Source: Achromobacter kerstersii (lineage in GTDB: Bacteria > Pseudomonadota > Gammaproteobacteria > Burkholderiales > Burkholderiaceae_B). From it: 64,000 nucleotides of DNA. This document shows, piece by piece, positions 43,160-50,635 of this stretch. The notes under the pieces are model-generated. The model saw nothing but the letters and a program-made list of their open reading frames with translations, was not told where the DNA came from and ran no database searches. The stretch is from assembly GCF_902859595.1 (NCBI RefSeq), contig NZ_CADIJQ010000019.1:1-64000 (forward strand). Direction: 5' to 3'. Both the position numbers and the translations under genes were made by a program. Each line of letters begins with the position of its first letter. Position 1 is the stretch's first letter.

Positions 43160-44457
43160 CACGGCGCCTCCACCAAGGCGCGGCCATCGCGCGCGACCAC
43201 GCGGCCGCGCTTGACGACCAGTTTTCTTACCGGACGCGACACGATGGCCTCGGCCACCGTCTCGGCTTGCACCAACACGAAGTCGGCATGGCAGCCGGGT
43301 GCCAGCCCGTAGTCGGCCAGCTTCATGACGCGCGCGTTGCCATAGGTGGCCACGTCCAGCGCCAGCGCCAGCTCGTCGTCGCGGCGGAAGTTGTTGCGCA
43401 GGCCCACCAGCATGGTGCGTTCCAGCATGTCGGGTTTGCCGTAAGGCCCCCAGGTATCGCGCATGCCATCATTGCCCGTACAGATCGTGACGCCCGCCGC
43501 ACGCAGGCTGGCCACATGCGGCACCGGGCGCGACGCCGAGCCCGTTGTCATGATGTGCACGCCCGCCTTCAGCAAGCCCTCGGTCAGCGCCTGCACCGCC
43601 TGCGTGTCGGGCATGCCCAGACAGAACGAGTGCGACAAGGTGACCTTGCCCTGCATGCCCAGCGCCAGCACGCGGTCTATCGTCATCTGCATCGAAAACG
43701 CGCCCAGCTCGCCGGCCTCGTGCAGGTGGATGTCGATGGGCTTGCCATGCTTGTCGGCCAGCCCGAAGATGGCATCCAGATGGCCCTTGGGATCGCGGTC
43801 CATGCCGGCCGGGTCCAGCCCGCCCACCACTTCCGCGCCCATGCGCAGGGCCTCGTCCATCAGCTCCAGCGTGCCGGGGCGAATCAGCAACCCGCTTTGC
43901 GGAAAGGCGACGAGTTCCACGTCGATCTGGTCACGGTATTGTTCGCGGGCGCGCATCACGCCTTCGATGGCAGCCAGGCCGATATCCGTGTCCACATCCA
44001 CATGGCTGCGGATATGGCTGGTTCCATCGGCGATCGACATCACGATCTGCCGCGCCGACTGCCGGTAGGGATCAATACCCAAGCGCTTCTTTTCAGCGCG
44101 CTCGTTGTCGATCTTGTCGATCAGCCGCGGCCCGACCTCGTTGCGATACCAGGGCATGCCGTACATCGTCTTGTCCAGATGCGCGTGGGCGTCGATCAGC
44201 CCCGGCAACATCAGCGCGCCGCCCCCATCCACCACCAGCGCGCCTTCCAGCGACGAGGCGCTCAGCGCCGGGTTGCCCTGCGCCGGGTTGCCCTGCGCCG
44301 GGTTGACCATCGCCGGGTTGTCCCGCGCCGGGTTGCCCACCGCCGGGATGCCCCGCGCCGGGATGCCCCGCGCCAGAATGCGCCCGTCGCGCACCAGCAC
44401 CGATGTCAGCTCGCCACCGGCCGGACGGACGTTCGTATACAGCGTTGCGTTTTCCAT
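43159..44457 (-). CDS. Cytosine-deaminase-like amidohydrolase
   Basis: 432 residues. CodA-type motifs: HxH in IDAHAHLDKT, HLHEAGE, LSHSFCLG and the Asp of CTGNDGMRDTWGPYG. Such enzymes deaminate or hydrolyse cyclic amides and amidines. Residues 30-64 are a GNPAQ-like pentapeptide repeat encoded by 15-bp tandem units, inserted in the N-terminal composite domain before the metal motif; family proteins do not need it. The downstream amidohydrolase start overlaps its stop. Confidence 0.88.
   Translation of the reverse strand: MENATLYTNVRPAGGELTSVLVRDGRILARGIPARGIPAVGNPARDNPAMVNPAQGNPAQGNPALSASSLEGALVVDGGGALMLPGLIDAHAHLDKTMYGMPWYRNEVGPRLIDKIDNERAEKKRLGIDPYRQSARQIVMSIADGTSHIRSHVDVDTDIGLAAIEGVMRAREQYRDQIDVELVAFPQSGLLIRPGTLELMDEALRMGAEVVGGLDPAGMDRDPKGHLDAIFGLADKHGKPIDIHLHEAGELGAFSMQMTIDRVLALGMQGKVTLSHSFCLGMPDTQAVQALTEGLLKAGVHIMTTGSASRPVPHVASLRAAGVTICTGNDGMRDTWGPYGKPDMLERTMLVGLRNNFRRDDELALALDVATYGNARVMKLADYGLAPGCHADFVLVQAETVAEAIVSRPVRKLVVKRGRVVARDGRALVEAP
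44266..44370 (-). repeat. 15-bp intragenic tandem array in the CodA-like gene
   Basis: Seven degenerate 15-bp units (plus-strand form CGCCGGGTTGCCCTG) plus a diverged eighth to 44385. Two adjacent units are identical (44266-44295), as are two others (44341-44370), which suggests recent expansion. Confidence 0.85.
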
Positions 44458-44484
44458 GCTTCAACCTTTATTCAACAGCGCGCC

Positions 44485-45474
44485 TCAGCGCAAACGGGGG
44501 TTCAGCGCATCGCGCAGCCAGTCGCCCAGCAAGTTCACCACCAGCACAATCAGGCTCAGATACAGGGCGGGAAACACCACCACCCACCATTGCCCCGAAA
44601 ACAGGAACTGGTTGCCCAGACGAATCAAGGTGCCCAGCGACGGTTCAGTAGGCGGCATGCCCACGCCCAGAAAGCTCAGCGTGGCCTCGATCAAAATGGC
44701 CAGGCCCAGGTTCAGCGTGGCCGTCACCATCACCGGCGTCAGCGTGTTGGGCAGGATGTGCGTGAGCATGATGCGCATTGGGCTCACGCGGATCAGCCGC
44801 GCCGCCTGCACGTATTCCTTGCCGCGCTCAACCAGCGCCGACGCCCGCACCGTGCGCGCGTATTGCACCCAATTGGTCATCGAAATCGCCAGGATCAGGA
44901 TCACCGCCGACAACGTTTCGCGCAGGCCCGGGGGCAGCAGCTGGCGGAACACTGCCGTCACCAGGATGGCGACCAGAATGGTCGGGATGCTGAGCAGCGT
45001 GTCGCCCAGGCGCATCAGCGCGTTATCGACCCAGCCACCGAAGTAACCGGCCGCCAAGCCCACCATCAGCCCGATCGCCAGCGACAACACCACCGTCGCC
45101 AATCCAATGACCAGCGACATGCGCGAGCCATACAAAATGGCCGACCACACATCGCGGCCCTGCGTGTCCGTGCCCAGCAGGAACTGCGGGTCGGCGCCGT
45201 CCACCCAGAATGGCGGCAGCTCGGCGTTCAGCAAGTCCAGCTGCGCCAGATCGTAGGGGTTCTGCGTCGCGATCCACGGCGCGAACACGGCCAGCAGCAC
45301 CACCACCAGCAGCACGATGCTCGCGCCCATGGCCACGTAATCGTGCCGCAGGCTCCACCACAGATCGCTTTGCAGGAAGCGCGACAACCGGCTTTGCGCA
45401 CCGCCCTTGAAGGGTTTGGTACCGGGCTTGGAGGCGGGTTTGGCGGCGGGTTTGGTAAAGGGATTAGTGAGCAT
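44485..45474 (-). CDS. Dipeptide-type ABC transporter permease (DppC-like)
   Basis: 329 residues. One N-terminal helix (ASIVLLVVVLLAVFAPWIA) precedes the five-helix BPD domain; GTDTQGRDVWSAILYGSR is a DppC hallmark, and the EAA-type loop reads VQAARLIRVSP. The first 25 residues are a Lys-Pro repeat built from 12-bp tandem units that run right up to the ATG. The start overlaps the dppB-like stop by 11 bp. Confidence 0.94.
   Translation of the reverse strand: MLTNPFTKPAAKPASKPGTKPFKGGAQSRLSRFLQSDLWWSLRHDYVAMGASIVLLVVVLLAVFAPWIATQNPYDLAQLDLLNAELPPFWVDGADPQFLLGTDTQGRDVWSAILYGSRMSLVIGLATVVLSLAIGLMVGLAAGYFGGWVDNALMRLGDTLLSIPTILVAILVTAVFRQLLPPGLRETLSAVILILAISMTNWVQYARTVRASALVERGKEYVQAARLIRVSPMRIMLTHILPNTLTPVMVTATLNLGLAILIEATLSFLGVGMPPTEPSLGTLIRLGNQFLFSGQWWVVVFPALYLSLIVLVVNLLGDWLRDALNPRLR
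45412..45471 (-). repeat. 12-bp tandem array abutting a start codon
   Basis: Five degenerate 12-bp units (plus-strand form GGGTTTGGTRVM) directly adjoining the DppC-like ATG at 45472-45474. They encode KPxx repeats and do not shift the frame. Confidence 0.8.
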
Positions 45475-46456
45475 TTGCGCCTCCTTTGACGTGCTGGCTG
45501 CGCAGGCGCGGGTCAACCACGCCGTACATCATGTCCACCAACGTGTTCAGCGCCACGAAGATGAAGGACACGATCACCAGATAGGCGGCCATGACGGGAA
45601 TGTCCACGAACATGACCGATTGGATGAACAACAGCCCCATGCCCGGCCACTGGAAGACGGTTTCCGTGATCAGCGCGAAGGCGATCAGGTTGCCGATCTG
45701 CATGCCCGTCACGGTGATGACGGGCATCAGACAGTTGCGCAGGGCCAGCCGGAAGTGAACGATGCGGTTCGGCAGGCCGCGGGCGCGCGCGAACTTGATG
45801 AATTCCGTGCGCAGCGTTTCCAGCATTTCGGCGCGCACCAGCCGCATGATCAGCGTGATCTGGAACAACGCCAGGGTGATTGACGGCAGCACCAGCGCGG
45901 CCCGGCCCGATGGCGTCAACAGCCCCGTGGACCACCAGCCGATCTTCACCGTTTCCCCCCGGCCAAAGCCCGGCAGCCAGCCCAGCTGCACCGAAAAGAT
46001 CAGGATCAGCATGATGCCGACCACGAAGCTGGGCAGCGAAATGCCCAGGATGGACACAAACTGCAAGGCCTGCGCCAAACGGGATTTTCGATAGATGGCC
46101 GTCAGCACGCCCAGCGGCACGCCGATCACCAGCGACAGCAGCGTCGCCATCATCACCAGTTCAAACGTGGCCGGAAAGCGTTCGGCCACCAGCGCGAACA
46201 CGTCCTGTTGATTGCGGTACGAAATGCCGAACTCGCCTTGCGCGGCGTTCGTGACGAAGTGCACGAACTGCATGCCCACCGACGCGTTCAGCCCCAGGCG
46301 TTCGCGCAGTTCGTCGCGCTGCGTCTGCGAGGCCTGCTCGTTCAACATCATGTCGACGGGGTCGCCGACAAAGCGGAATATCACAAAGGCCAGCAACGCC
46401 ACCGCCAGCATCACGCCAACCGCGTTGAAGACCCGTCTAACAATGAACGCCAGCAT
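45464..46456 (-). CDS. Dipeptide-type ABC transporter permease (DppB-like)
   Basis: 330 residues. N-terminal helix (FNAVGVMLAVALLAFVIFRF) and the DppB motifs GDPVDMML, FGISYRNQQDVFALV and the EAA-type loop KFARARGLP. It pairs with the DppC-like permease. GGGAG precedes the ATG at 46456. It follows the binding-protein gene after a spacer made of tandem repeats. Confidence 0.95.
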   Translation of the reverse strand: MLAFIVRRVFNAVGVMLAVALLAFVIFRFVGDPVDMMLNEQASQTQRDELRERLGLNASVGMQFVHFVTNAAQGEFGISYRNQQDVFALVAERFPATFELVMMATLLSLVIGVPLGVLTAIYRKSRLAQALQFVSILGISLPSFVVGIMLILIFSVQLGWLPGFGRGETVKIGWWSTGLLTPSGRAALVLPSITLALFQITLIMRLVRAEMLETLRTEFIKFARARGLPNRIVHFRLALRNCLMPVITVTGMQIGNLIAFALITETVFQWPGMGLLFIQSVMFVDIPVMAAYLVIVSFIFVALNTLVDMMYGVVDPRLRSQHVKGGANAH

Positions 46457-46528
46457 GTGTGGCTCCCTTCAAACCCGATGTCAGACTCTGGCGGCAGCGC
46501 CCGGCTTCAGACGCCGCCCCCGCTCATA

Positions 46529-46606
46529 CGCCCATCACGGCGCGTTACTGCATGCGCCCGTCACGGCGCGTTACTGCCCGCGCCCGTCACAGCGCGCTAC
46601 TGCATA
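46529..46606. repeat. 26-bp tandem array including a stop codon
   Basis: Three 26-bp units (CGCCCRTCACRGCGCGYTAC...). The unit at 46581-46606 contains the last codons and TAG (46597-46599) of the binding-protein gene; the other two are copies lying after it. Units match at about 21-25 of 26 bases. Confidence 0.85.
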
Positions 46607-48174
46607 CGCACCGTCCACAGCCGAGCCTTGTTGTCCGGCATTTGCAGCACGTCGCCCACCTTGTCGCCCACGGCCCAGGCCATCGGCTGCTGGTGCAGCG
46701 GCAGGAAGCGCACATCGTCATGCAGGGTCTGCAACACCTCGGACATCATCTGGATGCGCTTCGGGCGATCCATCTCGGCGGCGGCCGCATCGATCTTGGC
46801 GTCAAGCGCGGCATCGCCCCACTGCCCCCAGTTGAAGACGCCAGCGGGGCCGGTGCGGCTATGCATCACTTGCAGCAGAATCGACAAGGCATCAATCTGC
46901 GGCTCGTTGGCCCAGCCGTGGATGGTGATGTCGAACTCGCCGCGCGAACGCTTCGGGTTCTGCAACGAACGCGGCCCGCTGGCGAGCGACGCCTTCACCC
47001 CGATGCGCGCCCACATCGACGCGGCGGCCTGGCACAGTTCTTCTTCGTTCACGAACATGTCGTTCGAACACAGCAGCGACACCGTGAAGCCATCGGGATA
47101 CCCGGCATCCGCCAGCAGCTTCTTGGCCTTCGCGGCGTCAAACGGCAAGCGCTCTTCCTGCTTGACCTCGTAGCCCGGAATCGACGGGGCCACCAGTGCG
47201 CCCGTGGTGCGCGACAAGCCGCGCATCACGCGCTTTTGCAACAGATCGGGCGACAGCGCCATGTACAGCGCCTGACGCACGCGCAGGTCTTTCAGCGGGT
47301 TCTTGTCGGTGATGTTCGAACCGACGAGCTTGTCGCCCAGGTTGAAACCGAAGTACAGCGTGCGCAGCTCGGTGGATGCCAGCACCTTCACGTTGGAAGC
47401 GGCGCGCAGGCGGTCAAGATCCTGCAACGGCGCGTTCTCGGTGAAGTTGATGTCGCCCGACAGCAGCGCGGCCACCCGGGTCGGCGCGGACGCGATGGGC
47501 GTGAATTCGATGCGGTCCAGGTTGTGGCGGGGTTTGTCCCACCAGTCTTTGTTCACGACCAGCACGGTGCGCGTGTCGGGCCGGTACGACTCCACCTTGA
47601 ACGGGCCGGTGCCGTTGGCGTTGTGCGTGGCGTAGCCCTCGATCTTCTTGGCGGCGTCCGTCGGCTTGGTGCTGTTGTTGTCCACCAGCCACTGGCGGTT
47701 GAAGATGAAGATGTTGGTCAGGTCGTTCAACATCAGCGGGTACGGGTGCGTCATTTCGATGTCGACGGTGAAGTCGTCCACCTTGCGCACGGCTTTGAAG
47801 GCGGGCAGGTTGCCCTTCAAGGGCGACGCGTCATCCGACACGCGGGTCATCGAAGCGACGACGTCGTCCGCCGTGAACGGCGCGCCGTTGTGGAACTTCA
47901 CGCCCTGGCGCAGCTTGAAGCGCAACACGGTGGGCGACGTGGCTTCCCAGGATTCGGCCAGCGCCGGGGTGATGTTGAATTTGTCGTCGTAGCGGATCAG
48001 CGCTTCGTACACATGGTTAAGAAACGCCAGGTTGAACGTGCTGCCGTAGGAATACGGGTCCAGCGAATCCAGGTCGCGCGCGGCGCCCCACTTCAGCGTG
48101 TTGGCGGCCGAAGCCCCCGAGATGGCCGACAACGCGATCACGGCGCCGGCTGTCCATTTGAGCAACGTCTTCAT
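46597..48174 (-). CDS. Dipeptide-type ABC transporter substrate-binding protein (SBP family 5)
   Basis: 525 residues. Signal peptide cleaved probably after SGASA, then WGAARDLDSLDPYSYG, YEALIRYDD, LRQGVKFHNGAPFTADDVV and GTGPFKVESY, all characteristic of family 5. It captures the peptide-like or amide-like substrate handled by the two amidohydrolases. Good GGGAGAG before the ATG at 48174. The 3' end and stop are part of a 26-bp tandem array. Confidence 0.95.
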   Translation of the reverse strand: MKTLLKWTAGAVIALSAISGASAANTLKWGAARDLDSLDPYSYGSTFNLAFLNHVYEALIRYDDKFNITPALAESWEATSPTVLRFKLRQGVKFHNGAPFTADDVVASMTRVSDDASPLKGNLPAFKAVRKVDDFTVDIEMTHPYPLMLNDLTNIFIFNRQWLVDNNSTKPTDAAKKIEGYATHNANGTGPFKVESYRPDTRTVLVVNKDWWDKPRHNLDRIEFTPIASAPTRVAALLSGDINFTENAPLQDLDRLRAASNVKVLASTELRTLYFGFNLGDKLVGSNITDKNPLKDLRVRQALYMALSPDLLQKRVMRGLSRTTGALVAPSIPGYEVKQEERLPFDAAKAKKLLADAGYPDGFTVSLLCSNDMFVNEEELCQAAASMWARIGVKASLASGPRSLQNPKRSRGEFDITIHGWANEPQIDALSILLQVMHSRTGPAGVFNWGQWGDAALDAKIDAAAAEMDRPKRIQMMSEVLQTLHDDVRFLPLHQQPMAWAVGDKVGDVLQMPDNKARLWTVRMQ

Positions 48175-48267
48175 GGCTGCAACTCTCCCTTGTCTATCGG
48201 TTTTCAATACCGGTTTGATGTGGCCGGGGGCAGGCCCGGCGCTGTGTGTGAAGTGATCGGTCCGGCC

Positions 48268-48314
48268 GGGCTGGGCTGGGCTGGGCTGGGCTGGGCTGGG
48301 CTGGGCTGGGCTGG
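48268..48314. repeat. GGGCT pentanucleotide array
   Basis: Eight uninterrupted CTGGG units plus flanks in the spacer between the racemase-like gene and the binding-protein gene, 40 bp past the former's stop. On the transcribed minus strand it reads as repeated CCCAG. Confidence 0.9.
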
Positions 48315-48353
48315 CCGGGCAGGTCTGGCCGGGTAGGTCCGGGGTTGGCCAGA

Positions 48354-49106
48354 TCACGCCGGGGCGAACTGGCGTTGCGCGCGGTCCAGCGAGGCCAGCG
48401 CCAGCACTTGCGCAAGCGCCGCGCGGTAGGAATCGATGATGGGCACGGCGGGTTTGCGCGGCAGCACGGGCAGATAGCCGGCCAGCGCCGCGCCCGCCAC
48501 GATCACCACGTCGGCGCCCTGCGCCACGGCGGCATCCAGCGCGCGGCTGACCTCGGCGGCGGACTCGGGCGTGCGCGACACGTAATCCAGCGCGTTGCCC
48601 GGCAAGGCGATGATGCCGGCGCAGCGCGCGTCCAGGCCAAGCTGGCGGATCTGTTCGCGCAACATGCCGGGCCAACGCTGCCCGACGGTCACGATGGCGT
48701 AGCGGTCGCCGCGCTGCATGGCGGCCATGATCGACGCTTCGGCCATGCCCACCACCGGCACGCTCAAGGTTTCGCGCACGGCGCCAATGCCGGGCTCGCC
48801 AAAACAGGCCAGTAAGCAGGCATCGAACGGCGCCTCGGCCTGCGTCACTTCGCGCTCCACGGTTTCCAGCACGGCGTGGGCGGCCACGGCGGCTTCCACG
48901 CGGCTGGCGATGTAGGCCGGGCCGAACACGGCGGTCACGGCATGCACGTGAGCGGCGCCGTCAAAGAACACGCGCGCCTGGTTGGCCAGACTGGTGGTCA
49001 GGTCGGACGTGGTGTTGCCGTTGACCACCAGCAGGCGGTAGGGCTGAAAGGCGGGCCGATTGATCGCGGGCGGATCAAGGACGATGGCGTCGTGCGTGGC
49101 TGGCAT
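48354..49106 (-). CDS. Aspartate/glutamate/hydantoin racemase family protein with one catalytic Cys
   Basis: 250 residues, second member of the family in this window. VVNGNTTSDLT replaces INPNST. The first catalytic Cys is kept (Cys101 in ACFGEPGIGAVRE), but the GCAGM block carrying the second reads AGAALAG, so that Cys is Ala. A two-base racemisation is therefore doubtful. First gene of the GntR-linked operon; the ATG at 49106 has AGAGG upstream, with operator-like repeats just beyond it. Confidence 0.85.
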   Translation of the reverse strand: MPATHDAIVLDPPAINRPAFQPYRLLVVNGNTTSDLTTSLANQARVFFDGAAHVHAVTAVFGPAYIASRVEAAVAAHAVLETVEREVTQAEAPFDACLLACFGEPGIGAVRETLSVPVVGMAEASIMAAMQRGDRYAIVTVGQRWPGMLREQIRQLGLDARCAGIIALPGNALDYVSRTPESAAEVSRALDAAVAQGADVVIVAGAALAGYLPVLPRKPAVPIIDSYRAALAQVLALASLDRAQRQFAPA

Positions 49107-49126
49107 GAAACAAACCTCTGTCGGTA

Positions 49127-49190
49127 TGTATACAAACACACGGCTCAACCCTGATAGATCTGAGCTATTTTGTATAAATGTTTGTATACG
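49127..49190. promoter_or_regulatory. Paired GntR-type operator half-sites
   Basis: TGTATACAAACA at 49127-49138 and TGTTTGTATACG at 49179-49190 are inverted copies matching at 11 of 12 bases, 52 bp apart start to start. They lie between the divergent racemase-like and gntR genes. A third GTATAC occurs inside the start of gntR near 49417. This fits autoregulation and control of the operon by the adjacent GntR protein. Confidence 0.65.
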
Positions 49191-49354
49191 ATTTATGCCG
49201 ACAATGTACGCGCTTCAAATCTGCCTTCAAGCTATCGCTAACCCTTACCGTCAGCTGGTGTATGCTTGCCTACACCCCGCAGTGCGCGCCGGCAGCGAAT
49301 GCCGGACCCCTCCCATTACAATGAAAATGCGCATGCACAGGAGCCAATAAGACG

Positions 49355-50074
49355 ATGACAACCCTCGCGCCGCCGGCCAACGAGCCCGCCAAGAAAGACA
49401 CAAATCGCAGCGAAATCGTATACATAAATTTGCGCCGCGCCATCATTGAGCAGGCGCTGCTGCCTGGCGACAAGCTGCCCGAAGACATCATCGGCGAGCG
49501 CTTTGGCGTCAGCCGGACCATCGTGCGGGGCGTGCTGACGCGCTTGTTCAGTGAAGGGCTGGTGGATTTACGGCCCAACCGCGGCGCGGCGGTAGCGCGC
49601 CCGAGCCTGGAAGAAGCGCACGACATTTTCGAAGCCCGCCGCTGCCTGGAACGCGACGTGGCGCGCCGGCTGCTGCAACACATCACCGAAGCCGGGCTGA
49701 CGCGGCTGGCGCAGCATGTGAAAGAAGAGGAAGCGGCCCGCAAGCGCAACAGCACGAACGAATCCATCCGGCTGTCGGGCGAATTCCACATCCTGATGGC
49801 CGAGCTGTCGGGCAATGCGGTGTATGCCCGCTACGTGAACGAGATTGTGTCGCGCTGCTCGCTGATCCTGGCGCTTTACGGCCGGCCGCATTCAAGCGAA
49901 TGCGCGGTCAGCGAACACATGGAAATCGTGGAAGGGTTGCGTGCGCGCGACGAGAAGCATGTGCTGCATCTGCTGGAGCACCATCTGGAATCCGTCACCG
50001 CGCGCGCGCTGCTCAGCACGGACGGCGCAGGCGTGCGCGATATCCGCAAGATCCTGGATCGATACGGCACGTAG
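49355..50074 (+). CDS. GntR-family transcriptional regulator (FadR/FCD subfamily)
   Basis: 239 residues. Winged HTH at about 18-85 (YINLRRAIIEQALLPGDKLPED, FGVSRTIVRGVLTRL), then an FCD effector domain (FEARRCLERDVARRLL; His-rich SGEFHILMAELSGN, SEHMEIVEGL) whose histidines usually hold a metal for acid ligands. CAGGAGCC before the ATG at 49355. Divergent from the transport/amidohydrolase operon it probably controls. Confidence 0.95.
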   Translation: MTTLAPPANEPAKKDTNRSEIVYINLRRAIIEQALLPGDKLPEDIIGERFGVSRTIVRGVLTRLFSEGLVDLRPNRGAAVARPSLEEAHDIFEARRCLERDVARRLLQHITEAGLTRLAQHVKEEEAARKRNSTNESIRLSGEFHILMAELSGNAVYARYVNEIVSRCSLILALYGRPHSSECAVSEHMEIVEGLRARDEKHVLHLLEHHLESVTARALLSTDGAGVRDIRKILDRYGT

Positions 50075-50118
50075 GGCCGGGCCCGCCCGATGGGCGTGCC
50101 GGTTCCCCCGAGAATGAG

Positions 50119-50144
50119 AAAAGCGCCCGGTCGGGGCGCTTTTT
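50119..50144. terminator. Bidirectional terminator between gntR and DUF3579 gene
   Basis: AAAAGCGCCC / GGGCGCTTTT with a GGTCG loop; A-run on one side and T-run on the other, between convergent stops. Confidence 0.9.
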
Positions 50145-50155
50145 CGTTCTTGGGC

Positions 50156-50446
50156 CTAGATTTCGCGTTCTTCCGTCTTGAGGTTGTTGTCGCGAGCGAA
50201 ATCCACCACGAACTTGTACGCCAGCGGTTCCAGGTCGCGCAAACGCAAGTCGACCACGATTCCGCGCACGCCGTCGATAACGACGGGCAGCACATAAGGC
50301 GAATAGGTGAGGTGGTTACCAGCACAGCCGGCGGGCCGGAATTGTGCCATTACGCCAGCGAGCCGCTCCGCCCAATCGCTGGGGCGGAATCGGCTACCGC
50401 TTTCGGTAACGCCATGAATTACGAATTGTCTGACGCGAGTTGCCAT
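50156..50446 (-). CDS. DUF3579 domain-containing protein
   Basis: 96 residues: FVIHGVTESGSRFRPSDWAERLAG, YSPYVLPVVIDGVRGIVVD and LEPLAYKFVVDFARDNNL match the small DUF3579 family of betaproteobacteria. Function unknown. It is divergent from argD, sharing its upstream region. Confidence 0.88.
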   Translation of the reverse strand: MATRVRQFVIHGVTESGSRFRPSDWAERLAGVMAQFRPAGCAGNHLTYSPYVLPVVIDGVRGIVVDLRLRDLEPLAYKFVVDFARDNNLKTEEREI

Positions 50447-50635
50447 GAGTTCTTCACTACAGCGCGCCTTTCACGAAAGCCGGATCTTCGGCGTGATCAA
50501 ACATGCGCCCTGCGCCGCGAATTGTATATGATTGATCCTTTGCCCTCTTTCAAAAGCCGTTTCCCCCAGGGAATCGCGTCTGAACCTATCGAAAAGAGGG
50601 CCGATTTTTTTGGTAATCCCCCAGGAGGATCCGCA

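Noticed and set aside
44266-44370. Possible CRISPR-like regular repeats
   Set aside because: Units are 15 bp, contiguous with no spacers and in frame within a gene, so this is a coding minisatellite.
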